In this document: positions 1 through 13,000 of the stretch, one piece after another
How the letters are laid out: every line of letters starts with the position of its first letter
Position numbering within the stretch: position 1 is the first letter of the stretch
NCBI GenBank assembly: GCA_039621445.1
Contig: CP154955.1
Location: 51,365,384-51,429,383 of the forward strand
Length of the DNA stretch: 64,000 bases
Direction: 5' to 3'
DNA from: Euglena gracilis
Lineage: Eukaryota > Euglenida > Euglenophyceae > Euglenales
The notes under the pieces: generated by a model
What the model was told of the DNA's origin: nothing
Seen by the model: only the letters and a program-made list of their open reading frames with translations
The model's database searches: none
Translations under genes and position numbers: made by a program

Positions 1-745
1 TGGTGTGGTGTGGTGTGGTGTGGTGTGGTGTGGTGAGGTGCGGTGCGGTGCGGTGTGGTGTGGTGTGGTGTGGTGTGGTGTGGTGTGGTGTGGTGTGGTG
101 TGGTGTGGTGTGGTGTGGTGTGCTGTGGTGTGAGACGCCACGCCATGCCACGCCATACCACGCCACGCCACACCACACCACACCACGCCACGCCACACCA
201 CACCACACCACACCACACGCCATGCCACACCACGCCACGCCATACCATACCACACCACACCATGCCACACCACACCACACGCCGCGCCACACCACGCCAC
301 GCCACGCCACACCACGCCACGCCACACCACGCCACGCCACACCACACCACACCACACCACACCACACCACACCACACCACACCACACCACACCACACCAC
401 ACCACACCACACCACACCACACCACACCACACCACACCACACCACACCACACCACGCCACACCACACCACGCCACGCCATACCACACCACACCACACCAC
501 GCCACACCACACCACACGCCACGCCACGCCATACCACGCCACTCCACGCCACGACACACCACGCCACGCCACGCCACGCCATACCATACCACACCATGCC
601 ACGCCACACCACACCACACCACACCACACGCCATACCACACCACACCACACCACACCACACCACACGCCACACCACACCACACCACACCACACCATGCCA
701 CACCACACCACACGCCACGCCACGCCATACCACACCACGCACATA
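1..745. repeat. Pentanucleotide satellite with a strand switch
   Basis: From 1 to about 131 the sequence is almost pure (TGGTG)n. Near 131-135 it flips to the complementary (CACCA)-type repeat, with CCACA/CCACG variants, which runs to about 745. The long open frames here (His-Thr-Pro or Cys-Gly-Val repeats) are by-products of the repeat. It lies downstream of the last visible CNOT1 exon, so it is probably inside an intron of that gene. Confidence 0.95.
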
Positions 746-779
746 CGCACATACACGGGTGTTTGGCCGACCAAGAACC

Positions 780-905
780 TGATGTTGTGGGGCTGCGTGA
801 ACGTGTATGTGTATGTGTATGTGTACGTGCATTGTATGTGTATGTGCATGTGGATGTGTGTGTATGTGTGTGTATGCGTATGTGTGTGTGTGTGCGCGCA
901 TATGT
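780..905. repeat. TG-rich microsatellite
   Basis: Imperfect (TG)n with interspersed GTGTAT units, ending about 15 bp from the 3' side of CNOT1 exon 12. On the gene's sense strand this is a CA-rich tract just inside the intron. Confidence 0.85.
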
Positions 906-920
906 GCCGGGGAGTGCCAC

Positions 921-1070
921 AAACAGCGGCCGGCGCAGGTCGCGCAGCAGCGGGAGCGCCAGCTCGCGCTGCAGCGGTGGCCGGGCCACGGCGGCTGCCC
1001 CGGCTCCGGCGCCCCCCGGGGGCCCACTGGCCTGCAGCAGGCTGATGAGGAGCGTGTCTGGGCCAGGCTT
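921..1070 (-). CDS. CNOT1: CNOT1 exon 12
   Basis: Fifty codons, phase 0 at both ends. The acceptor is CTAAACAG|AAG at 1070 and the proposed donor TTT|GTGGCA at 921. PDTLLISLLQ, then a Gly/Ala-rich insert, then LQRELALPLLRDLRRPLF parallel the CNOT1 stretch around PDMLVLALLQ and HELISTLMPIFLG. The Gly/Ala insert (about 15 residues) is absent from animal homologues. The next exon lies beyond the left edge. Confidence 0.75.
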
Positions 1071-4000
1071 CTGTTTAGGACCCCCCGGGCGGGTCGACCC
1101 CGGGCCCACTGACCCCGGGGGGGGGGGGGCACCTACCCAGCCCAGCACAGGACACCCGGCATGCCGGATACCCAAAAAAAAATCGGGCCATTAAATGGCA
1201 TTTCCCAAAAATTTTCTCAATTTCTCAAAAAAAAATTCTGGAGCGTCGCGCCACAGGTCAGACCTGGGCCTCTGGCCAAGGGGAGACCAACCCACCCCCG
1301 GCCCGGGGGCCCAGTTAAAAAGAAGTCTGGTCCGGGCACGACTTGCACGGCGCCTCAAACACCTTCCGGACCTGAGGCTGGTGGCCCCTCTCCGCCTGCG
1401 GAAGGGGAGGGAGGGAAGCCACCCCCGTGTCAGATTATGTTAGATTCCACGTTTTATGTCTCCTAAAAGTCGAATATAACGTAAATGAATAAATAAATAA
1501 TCATAAAAAATTTAAAAAATAAATAAGTATTAATAAAAAAAGTATAAAATAAATAATAATGGCATCATCACATGATAATTCAATTTCAATATATATATTT
1601 ATCATAATATCTATATATGTCAAAATAGATAGATTTTCAATATGTATTTATCATAAAAAGTATTGTGATTTCTGATACATATGGCCTACGAGGTTATGGC
1701 ATGCATCACAACTATGCCATGCATTCATTAATGGATATCATGGTAAATTTTTGTAAACGCCAACCCACCTCCCAGCAAACCCGTATAGAAAGCACAAAAC
1801 TTCAAAACACAGGCAAAAACCTGTGACATCCACTTCTGATGAAATCACGGGTTGAACAGACTAAAGTTAAAAATTCTTCTTTGAGAAGGCATTTTACAGA
1901 ATTTTTTGTCATGTTTTGCAAAAAGAAAATTAAAAAATGAAAAAAAAAGTATGGACAATGTGGATTCTGCCAAATCAACCAAAACCAAAAGTGTCTGACT
2001 AAAGTATGCCACGCAAAAAGAAAGCAAGGTACAAGAAATTAGAAGTGTGTTGTGTTCAATGAAAATGAGGACAGTTAAAAAAAAAGGTTGCAGGTACAAA
2101 TAAATCAGAGTAACTGCTTTGTTTTCAAAAAAAGATTGCTGAAATGATAACAAAATATCCGCAAGGTGATCCAAAAATACACCGTGAGTGTAATGCAAAA
2201 AAATCCTTAAAAAAGCGAGTCTGAAATACCCGACGTCCCCCCAAAATTCTTCATTCGGTGGAATTTGAACATACTTGGAACCTGTGCAAAAATTATAGAA
2301 TAAATTTATCGGAAAAAACAGTGATAGGAACTGCCTTTTTAATAATAATAAAAAAATCAATACCTCTCATGTGTTCCCTTTCAAAAAGAAGGATTCTGTA
2401 TTCAGTTGTCAAATCAAAGACCCCGGGGGGTTCTATATTTTAAGGGGGGTTACTTCCAAATTTCTGCACCTTGAAGTGACAAATGAGATGCGCTGAGATA
2501 CAATGCCAAGATGCAACAAAGGAGAAAATCTGAGACAAGAAAACCGGAAAATTGGAAAAAGATAAAAGCAGAGATCAAATTATTCCAGTGGCCATGCCTT
2601 CTCCGGGGAGGGGGGGGTCGTTCGACACGGGGTACGCAGGCATTATTTTTTAAGGCGTCTTAAAAAACCTTAAAAAACCTTAAAAAACCTTTGAGGCATT
2701 TTTGCCAAAATACCTCAAAAAACCTTAAAACCCCCTAAAAAACCTTAAAAAACGCCTTAAAAAAAAGAGATCTCGCCTTAAATAAAATAATGCCTGGGGG
2801 TACGGGGTGGTCGTCAGGCAACGGGGTGCCGGGCACACCAGGTGTAGCAGCGTCTCGATGAAGTCCAGCAGCGACCACGTCGGGTGGAACATGGACCGGG
2901 GCAGCCCGTCCAGGTTGGCGAGCCGCACCGCGCGGGGCCGGCAGCTCCAGTCCACGAGGTCCGGCGGGGCGGAGGGGAGGTGCTGGGGGCAGACGGGCCG
3001 GCCGGTTCGGAACGGAGGCTGTTTTGGGACCCGAAGGGGGGGGGGGCACCCACCCTGACACAGGGGGGGGTCCACTTTTGGGGGTTAAAATTTTAAATTC
3101 AAAAATTTTTTGAAATTTTGAATTCTTTAAAAGATTTGAATAAATTCAAAACAAAATTTGGGGCCAAAGCTTTTTCAATTCGCGCTGAAAAGACAGGAGG
3201 CCTCCTCTCTGGTGGTACCTGTTCGGCCACACCCTGCACCAGGGAGGCATGGGGGACAAATATGCCAGTTGAATAAGTTGCATTTTTTGCATACTCCAAA
3301 AATCTTGAACATTTGCATTTTTCTGTATTGAAAATTCAGCGAAAGTTGACAGTGGATGCACTTGTTTTTCATTGTGCAGCTATTATTAATGTGAAGTTGA
3401 TCCAAATCCAAAAATGTTTAGTATACAACTGCCAAATTATCTGGTCGTAGTTGAGCAAATTGCCTGTGCAACTGCTCAAAACAAAAATCAGAAATGCAAA
3501 AAATATGCAAAAAAATGGAAAGCATGCAAACCAACCATGTTGCAAGTTTGTACCATAATTCGTTTGGTGGCGTTTTTTGGTTTTTTTCAACTTTTTCGGC
3601 ACTTTTTTCAAAATAATGTGCAAGACATTGCTTCGTTAATGCCTTTGTGTGTTTTGTTAGAGAAAAGCGAACAATTGTCTAAAGTGTGCGCCCTTTTGCA
3701 TGGAAAATAACCTTGCAAAGAAGAAAATGTTACTCGGAGGAACCAAAAGTTCTTCAAAATCCTCTCTTGCAGGAAAGTGTAAACCCCCAAAAAGTGCACT
3801 GGTCTGCACATTTTAGGACGTCATTTTGGACCAAAGAGATGCGCACTAATCAGGGCAAAGAAGCATTGGACTAACCCACCCCGAGGTCGAAAAAAAGAAC
3901 ACCCCAGAATGACTAGTCCCCAGAAAACGCCTGTTTTTGGCCAAATTCTTCTTATTTGCTCGTTGTAATCATTTTGATCGTGTTGTGCTTGCTTGCTTGT

Positions 4001-7000
4001 GTGGGTTTGGCCCATTTTTTGTTCGGTTCAGTGCACCCACCAACTCCCCCGTAAAGCCGAGTTGATGGTCCCTACCCCCTCCACATCTCGGCCAGCTCAA
4101 AGAAAACGGGTCCCGCACCGTGACCTATACCACCTGGTGGAACCAGCTCCTGGATTAAAAAAGAAAGGCGTACCCGCCCCCCCCCCCTTGCCCACCGACC
4201 GGGTCCCGGGCGGTTGTTATTCAGGGGTCGTGGTCAGGGGGGGGGAAGGTATAATAATAAGTATTAACGTACACAGTACGCTGTTTGATGGGTAATAATG
4301 ATAACAAAAGTGATTCAGCAGTCAAGACGCTGGGGTGCTCCAAGCCATTTGGAATCAGCTCCTCCACGCGTCCCCAGCCAAAGCCTGCCACTGAGGTGGC
4401 GGCAGGTTTGGTAAGACGCGCAGTCCCGTGCACCCAAGACCAAAGACAAAGAGAGCACGGTGGCAAGCAACACGCAACAACACCCACGCATCACACACAC
4501 ACACACACAAACAACACCACACCACACACACACACACACACACCCCATAGTCCACCACATCAGACACACCACACATGCACACAACGCAACATAACACAAC
4601 ACAACACAACACAACACAACACAACACAACACAGCACAGCACAACACACCATACCACAGCACAACACAACACAACACAACAAATGCGGCAACACCTACAA
4701 ATGCCCCCCCAGCACTGTTTTGGACAGAGCCAGCCCCCTGGGTGGAGGAGGGACACTTGGCCGGCAGAGTTGGCCCAGCGCCCCAACACGGGGTCGACGG
4801 GCATCGGCTCCCCTGCAAGCAACCCATAGGTGGCCATGGATTGAGTGGCGTCTCCTGGTCAACAACATGCCACCTCCCTTTCCATAACCGTCCAAAACCC
4901 CCACCCACATCCACTCACACATGCACACACCAATCCACCAATACACATAACACACACATACACACACACACAAATCCCGCAAGACGACGCAACACACCAC
5001 AGCATAGTAAACCCCCCCTCCAAATATAAAGCTGCCCCGGCTTTATATTTGGACAGGATTTGAAGACCCTCAGGGGGGGCTTTATATTTGGGGGGGGGGG
5101 CTAGATATTGGGAGGGAAAATAAAACTTTTTCAGGTGGCTCTATGACCTTTGGCGGCCTTCAATTGTGGCCAAATACCAATTTTCTGCCAAATTTTCATT
5201 GTGTACCGCGTATTTTCGCAAAAATGTGAAATTCTTATTTAAGATGGAGCACTCCTGGTGAAATAAATGTTGTATCCACCCAAGAATTTTCCAACTTTTC
5301 CTGAATGACACCAGCGTCTGGCTCAACATCGGGGGGGGGGGGGGGACTTTGTATTTGGGCGGCAAAACCAAATCCCCTGGGGGGGGGGTCATATTGGGGG
5401 GGGTTACATTTGGAGGGGGGTTTACAGCTCAATAGCACATGGAAAACTCCACCCCACAACAACATTGCTGCTTTCAACACACACACGCAAGCACGTACGC
5501 ATAGGGCACACACACTCACTCAGACGCACGCACACGCAACACACACATGCAAAACACAACACACACAACACACACAACACAACACAACACAACACAACAC
5601 AACACAACACAACACAACACAACACACAATACACACACAACACACACAACAGACACATACACAACACAACACAAAAGAACAAACACACACATTCCCAAAA
5701 CACACTCGACACATGCCACGGCAGAGAGGGACGCAGCACCAGTGGCCTTCTTGTACAGGGTGAGGATGAGGGCGACGCTGCGCTGGTTGGGGACCTCGAA
5801 GCCCGGGAAGTCCAGCCGGCGCACCACCTCCCGCCAGCAGGGGCGCACGGGAGAAGCTCTCCCACCCAGGGGTTTTTTTTTAAGACCGGGGGGGAGGGGG
5901 GCCCCCCCCACCCCCCCACCCCCCGGGGGGGGGCCCCTCGGGGGGGGGGGTCCCGGGGGACCCACAAAAAATGGCCAAAAAATCGCGAAAAGTGCTAAAA
6001 ATAGCACTTTTTCGGCGTCTTCGGCGCCGAAAGGTATATCCCACCCCCCTCCGGGGGGACCCCCTGGGGGGGGGGGGGGCCCGGCCGGACCCACCCACCC
6101 TACCCCCCCCCGGTGTCCACGACTAAAAAAAAACCCTGCTCCCACCCCCCTCCCCGCAATGGAAAATAGTCACAATTGAGAACGTGTCAGGGCCTACACA
6201 GGAAAACTGTCATTCTCGAGAACCTGTCCAGCTCAAACCCAGGAACCTGTCAGGGTCCCGGAGTTCAACACGTTATGATAGAAAGTTGTCCGGGTCCCCA
6301 GCCAACCTTCCGGGTGACAGTCTTCCGGGAGGGGGTAGGGTTTCAGGGACTGCCGGTCCCCCCTGCCCGCCAGTCCACCGCATAGCGAGGCTGTAGGCAG
6401 CTGACGAACACCTCCGCGCTCCACGGTTGCGGTGGGGCGGCCGGCGGCAGCTGCACCGCGGGTTGCGGCTGCAGGAGGGGGGGGATGGAATTAGGAATTG
6501 ACGGATGGGGGATGGGAATTAGGAATTGGGTGATGGGGGGATGGGAATTAGGAATTGGGGGATGGGGGGATGGGAATTAGGAATTGGCATTTGGGGGATG
6601 GGAATTAGGAATTGGGGGATGGGGGGGATGGGAATTAGGAATTGGGGGATGGGGGATGGGAATTAGGAATTGGGGGATGGGGGGATGGGAACCAGGAATT
6701 GGCGGATGGGGGGGGGTGCACAAGGCGCCAAAGAAATTCCACACAAAAAGCAGAATTGCAAAAGAAAGAATTGCAAAAAGTGCAAGAACTGCTGAAAACG
6801 TAAAAATTAAAAAAGTTGCAGGAATCTGCACTCCATGTATAAATGTGTTTCAGACTTGGTGCACAAAGAAAATGGGGAAACAGGAGACAGAGGAACGCTT
6901 GTAGATGGAAGTGAGAATTGTGCAGCGCTCCAAAACTGAGTGACGTGACAGTTTCAACCTGCAGTGTTCTTCAAACCTTCTTAGAAATTTGAACGCTTTT

Positions 7001-10000
7001 CTGGATAGTGAGTGCAATCCACTGTGAGCAGTGAAATGGTCTGGGGTTCCAGACGGCGAAATCATATTGCAATTTCCACGCCAAATCAACACCAAATAAG
7101 TGCAAAGCTGTACATTTACCTAATTCAGCCACATACCATCCGGTCAGCCAACATTGGGGGTTTTGATAGCATCCTTTCAGGTTGCCAGAGAACGTAGTTT
7201 TCCAGGAAACGGGGGAAGGAGGGAGGGGATCGGAGTATCACACAAACAGATGCACGGACCCCCACAAACAAAATACACACATTCACACAACACACACGCA
7301 CGCACACACACAATGCACACACACAACACACAACACAACACAACACGCGCGCACACACAACACGCCTGGTCCGGCCGCATAGCCCCCAAGGAGGACACGA
7401 AAGCCTGGGCCACCTCCGGCCCATCGCCGTTCGCGGGGCCGCCGTGCCGCATCGCGAGCAGCCCCACCGCCTGAGCGATCTGCAGCGCAGTCAGCGCCGG
7501 GAACTGCTCCCGCCAGGCGCCGGTTTGGCCATTTGGGATCGGGGGGCCTTTGAGCGCGTGCGGTGCGGGGACGAACCAGGCATCACCCACGGGCATATTG
7601 CCCTGTGTTAATTTGAATTAGGCATCACCCACGGGCATATTGACCTGTGTTAATTTGAATTAGGCATCACCCACGGGTATATTGACCTGTGTTAATTTGA
7701 ATTAGGCATCACCCACGGGCATATTGACCTGTGTCAATTTGAACCAACCCAATTGAACTCACCCCGCGGCTAACCAACCAACCAACCGACCAGGCTCCCG
7801 GCACAGAACCCCCCCCAGGGAAGGGGACCCCCCCCAAATCACACCATCTGAAAACTGAAAGTGTTTCTTCATTTTTTCCAGCGCTTACTCGCCTGGGGGC
7901 CCAGGACCAGGACCCACCCACCCACCCACCCCACCCCCACCCCCCGGGACAGGTTTCTTTTTCCAATCTGTGGACCCCTCCCCCCAGAGGGCGGCCAATC
8001 CGCCCAGAGGGCGGTCTGCCAATTTAAAACAAACAAAAGGAAAACGAGCAGTAGAAAGAAGAAGAAGCAGAAACCGCAACCACAACCACAACCATCACCC
8101 CCAGAAACGCAAGGACGAATGAATAACCGTCCGAGAACGCATTCCATGAAAAAATCCACAGGGAAAATGGTCCACCTTCGGCTTCACAACCCCTCGGGGG
8201 GCCGGCACCGCCGCAAACCGGCGCCCGGCCCCAGCAGGGCGCCGAACACCTGCTTGGAGGCGGTGGCCGCGCTGCCCATCTCCCGCATCACCCCCGCCAG
8301 GCTGAGGCTCTCCCTGGCGTTGGAGGGAGGGGGGGGACAGGGCTGCACAGGAAGGCCTGGGGGGGCCGACCCCCCAACCCACCACCCTGGCTGTTTTTTC
8401 AAACAACGGGGTTTGAAGAGAGGCAAAGTTCGGGGATAACAGCAAACTTTAGACCAAGAAAGGCAAGGAAGGAAAGTGCCAAACGCTATCCATGTTGGCC
8501 TGCTGTCGGAGAATATGTTCTTGCTCCGGTTGGTAGCATTAAAACAAAGGACACTAAAACCCAAAAAAAACCGAGATACACCAAAAACGGCTAAGCATCT
8601 TTCCCCCTCCCCCTCCCACTATCTCCCAGGCACCCAACCCCCCTCTGAAACCCAAAACCCCCTCAGCCATTCTTTGATTTTCTAAGGATTTTCCACTGTG
8701 ACCTTCCCCCTGCATGTGCAACTGCAATTGTTTGTGGAGACAGGGATCAGCTCCTCCCCACATCACCACACCACACATCAACCCGGAGATTCCTTCACAC
8801 AAAGCAAAAAAACAACCACAACCAGGGCGTTTCTTAAGGACTGTTGGGGGGTCCAGAGGTCGGCTGGAAAAAGGTGCTGGCTGGACCCCCACCCCCTAGG
8901 GGGTGGGGGGGGGGGGTCCGGCCAGCTGGGAGCTGGACCAGGCGGGTGTGCCCCAAAAAAATGCCCCAAAAAGCCCAAATCCAGCTGGGTTGGCATTTTT
9001 CAGCCTAAAATTGGAGGTGAAACCCCCCCAAAAAAAGCCAAAAATGCCCCTCAAACAATTTCAGTCCTGCTCAGCTTCGCCAGGCTGGCCCGAACTTTAT
9101 TTCAGCGGACTCTGGGGCTGGGGGGGGGGGGGCTCCACAGCCCGGATGGTCAGTCACGGGAGGTAGGGTGCGTTTTGGTTAGGCCGCGGCCTGCCGCTCA
9201 ACAAAAAAAAATTGGTTGGGCCGCGGCCCAACCAGGGACCTGACGCAGGGGCCAAATTTTGGGCCGCAGCCCAACCAAAGCATCATTTTGGTCGGGCCGT
9301 CAACGACCACGGCCCAACCACGGCCACCCGAGGCAACTGGTAGGGCGGCCCAACTGGTTGGGCCACGGCCGGCCGCGGCCGTTGGCGGCGCAACCTCCCA
9401 TGACCGTCCGAGCACTCCTGCGCATGATGGATCATGGATCAGCAAAGCTTGCCTTGTGTGTGCAAGGCAAGGATGGCCACGGGTCAACGCCATCAGCAAA
9501 ATTTTCTGGATGGCGCCTTCGTCGACTGGTGGGGGGGGGGGCTGCACCCCCCGCAAAAAACGTGCAAGACAATGATGGATGTAACCCTAACGCTAACCCC
9601 AACCACAACCCTAACCCTAATCCAGAGCCAATTGCCATACATCTGATGGCGTGTTCAGGCAACTTGGAACATTTCTGAGAGCGACTGAAAGGGCCAACGT
9701 CTTCGGCCAAGGGCAAGCAGAAAGCTGCGGTGGTTCACTGAATAGTGCTCGGACGGTCATGGGAGGTTGGGCCACGGCCTAACCAGGGCGCCATCCCGGG
9801 GGCCCAAGTTTGGTCGTGGTTGGGCTGCGGCCGGCCGTGGCTTTGGGCCGCAGCCGGCCGCGACCTGCCTCCCACGAACCTACCTGCGTGGCCTCCCACC
9901 CTCCGCTGCCTGGGAGGTGCTGGCTGGAAAAAAGGTGCTGGCTGGCTGACCCCCCCCCAGGGGAAGGGTCCCCTCCTCCAGCTCAAGAATACCCCCGACC

Positions 10001-13000
10001 ACAACGTACACCATTCAGATGCACTCCATCGACGACAAAGCGACAAGGCACACCCCACGTCCTCGGCCAGTTTTGCCATCTCCACCTCTCGGCGGCGGTT
10101 GGAGGTGGTGATCCTTTCCAGGCCAATGTTTTGGAAACAAAATTGCTCAAAAATTGCCACAAAATTGCCCTGGCAGAAAAGTATAACTTTGAAAAAGAAT
10201 CAGAATGTGGGAAGAATTAATATTTTGCAATTCCATATATAATAGATGTTTCTACCATTCTGCACATTCAACAATAATTTCTTCTGATAACATTTAACAT
10301 TCAGTTGTAAAACCCCCCAAATAATATTACCTTTGCAAATAACACCCCCTACCTGGCCCAGGACTTCGGCTGCCCAAATAATACACCCTAGCACATCCCC
10401 GAGAGGGAAATCATGCAAAGCAGCAAATTATCAAGTTCCTCCGAAACAGCAGAGTATGTCAAAGATGACTGGTACGACAAAATTGATGCAGTATCAACTC
10501 AAAAATAAGGGGTAAAAAAACTGCAAAATTGAGAAAATCTGTAAAATGTGCATTTTGGGAGTCTGTTTGGTTGTCTTTCAGTTTGAAAATTTTCGCCCCA
10601 AAGAGTACACCGCCCAAATAATAATACACCTCCCCTTGGCCCCCCTTCCCCAAGTATATCATTCGGGGGGTTAGCATTCGTCTGTGGTCGTTCTATTTCC
10701 TGGCTCTGTCCTATCCCCCAAAGCCAATCTCGCAGAAATATTTCCCCCCCCCGACGCCCTTCCGGGACGAGACCCAAACAGCGGCCGGGACTCCTTGGCG
10801 CTGGCACCCAGGGAGTGGAGGGACAGGCCCGCCTGCCGCAGGTGCTCCAGGTTGAGCAGCGTGCGCTCCGACTCCAGGAACGTGGCGGTGGGGGCAGGGC
10901 AGGGGGCTCGCCCCAGTTCAAGGGGGTCCAGGAAGGGGGCAAAAAAACGCAGAAAAAAATGAATGTAAATATAACAATAAGTATATATAAATGTAGAATA
11001 TATATATAATGTATAATATATAAATATATCAAAATAAAAGAACACATAAAAGCAAAAAAAAACAGAAATAACAGCCGGGAGGGGACACAATTTGAGGGGG
11101 GTTCCTTCTGACAGGTTGGGGGTAGCTCTGTTGGTCTTCTGGTGGTGCAGGGGAGGAGGGTATTTACCACACTTCACACAGGCGCATTTCAGGCTGGGGC
11201 AGTCAGGCGGAGGTTATAAGCCACGGGGACAGATGGAAAACACGGGCGAGAAAGGTTTCCAACATGGTAAAAAAAATGTCATGGTCAATGAAACACCATT
11301 TTGTCCCATTGAATGATTCGGAAAAGAGCTGTCCAGCCATATGGCAAACAGCAAACAGGAAACGCCGCCAGTGTGCCCAACCCTGAGGGGTGGACACAAA
11401 GTGCAGTAGGTGAAGCAGCACAGTGTCAGGGAGCGTCTTGACCACGTTGGCCGTGAGCTCCCTGCGGTCGTCACCCAGGGAAAGTTGAACGTCACTTCGA
11501 CTCGCAACCCTCAGAAATGTTGCAGCGTGAAACGTATGTGGTTTCCCCCAAAAAAGTTTTCAATTGTCCTTTTTTTGATTCTTTTGATTCCTTTTGCTCT
11601 TTCATTTTGCCCCAGGGATGTAAAAGCAACATGTTCACATCCACCAAATCAAAACCATCAGTACATAAAACGAGGGACAGATGCGAGGGACAGATGGGTG
11701 GGAGGCATCAAGAAAGTATTGAAAAGGGACAGAAAAAATTTTAATGTGTGAGAATCTGTCAACGAAGCAGGCAGCAGTGCAGACGGTGACGTTTCAACAC
11801 AACCAAACAGTCACACATCAGAACAAAAAAACTAGGCTCGTTGAACTTTATTTGTCTGATGCAAATAAACCTCAAGCCGTCAATAAAACTTTGGTGTCTT
11901 GAGTCATCAAAAATCATTAAAAACACAAATCGAGTTCCCTTTCCCTCACCTAAGCTGAGAAAAGTGCTGGGGAAATCAGTGTCTCCAGAGGATCTGTAGC
12001 GGAATTTGAAGGAAGCAAAAGAGATGGGAGGGAAGCCCCGATGATGCCCCTGCCAGGCTAAAATTGGCCAACGCCGGGGGGAAGGGTCTCGGTGAGTGAG
12101 TGAGTCATGACATGCAGGCACTACCATGGGGGGGGAGGTCGGTGCCTGCCTGGTTGTGGGTACTCAAAATGGCCCATTCCAGGCTGTGCCGAGGCAATTT
12201 TGGCCATGGTACCTCGGGGGGTCGGATCTGGGTATCTTGGAGTGCCTGTCCAGGCAGGCATTCGCCCCCGGGTGGGGTGTGTGTGTGGGTGTGTGTGGGT
12301 GAGCACCAAAATAACACACACCCCTGTTTTTCTTTATGTAAAAATAACACCCCCCCCAAATAACACACCCCCCCTGGGGCCCCAGTTCGGGTGCCCAAAT
12401 AACACACCGGGGGAGGTTATTTGGGGGGTTACAAAAAAAAATTTTTTCCACCAGAGAGCACCATTTTGGATAAGAAAATGGCACATTTCTGCGAAAAATA
12501 GGAGGTGCATTATGGGTGCACAATAAAAATTTGGCAGAAAATTGGTATTTGGCCACAATTGAAGGCCGCCGAAGGTCATAGAGGCCACCCGAAAAAGTTT
12601 GATTCCCCCCCCCAAATATAAAGCCCCTTGAGGGTCTTGAAATCCCGTCCAAATATAAAGCCGGGGGGGGGCTTTATATTTGGGGGGGGGGTTACGTACA
12701 TAACCCTAACCCGGGGTGGGGTGTGTGTGCTTCTAGGTGCTTGTGTGCGTATCTTTCTTTGTGTGTGTGGAAAAATATGTACGTATCCATAGGATTGTAA
12801 GGAGACAGACCGCCTTAAAATTCAGCCTTGTCCCCAAACACATATGTGTGACCACACACCCCAGCTTGCTCTTCAGGAACTGCACGCCCTCCAGCTGGTT
12901 GGCCGGGTCGTTGGAGTGGGCGAGCCCCAGGCCGATGGTGAGCTGCACCACGAGGGGGAGGTTGAGCGCCCGGCAGAGGTGCGTGAGGAAGTCGCACGCG

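Noticed and set aside
3-1194. Long His-Thr-Pro and Cys-Gly-Val ORFs
   Set aside because: They are translations of a pentanucleotide repeat in several frames at once.
1845-2360. 171-codon minus-strand ORF
   Set aside because: AT-rich, Phe/Leu-biased, no motif, and inside CNOT1 intron 11.
9582-9625. Telomere (CCCTAA repeats)
   Set aside because: Only a short, degenerate run inside a foldback element, with intron sequence on both sides.
11203-11445. Single-exon protein from the full open frame over exon 4
   Set aside because: CNOT1 alignment requires splicing at TTT|GTGTCC; residues beyond it do not match the family.
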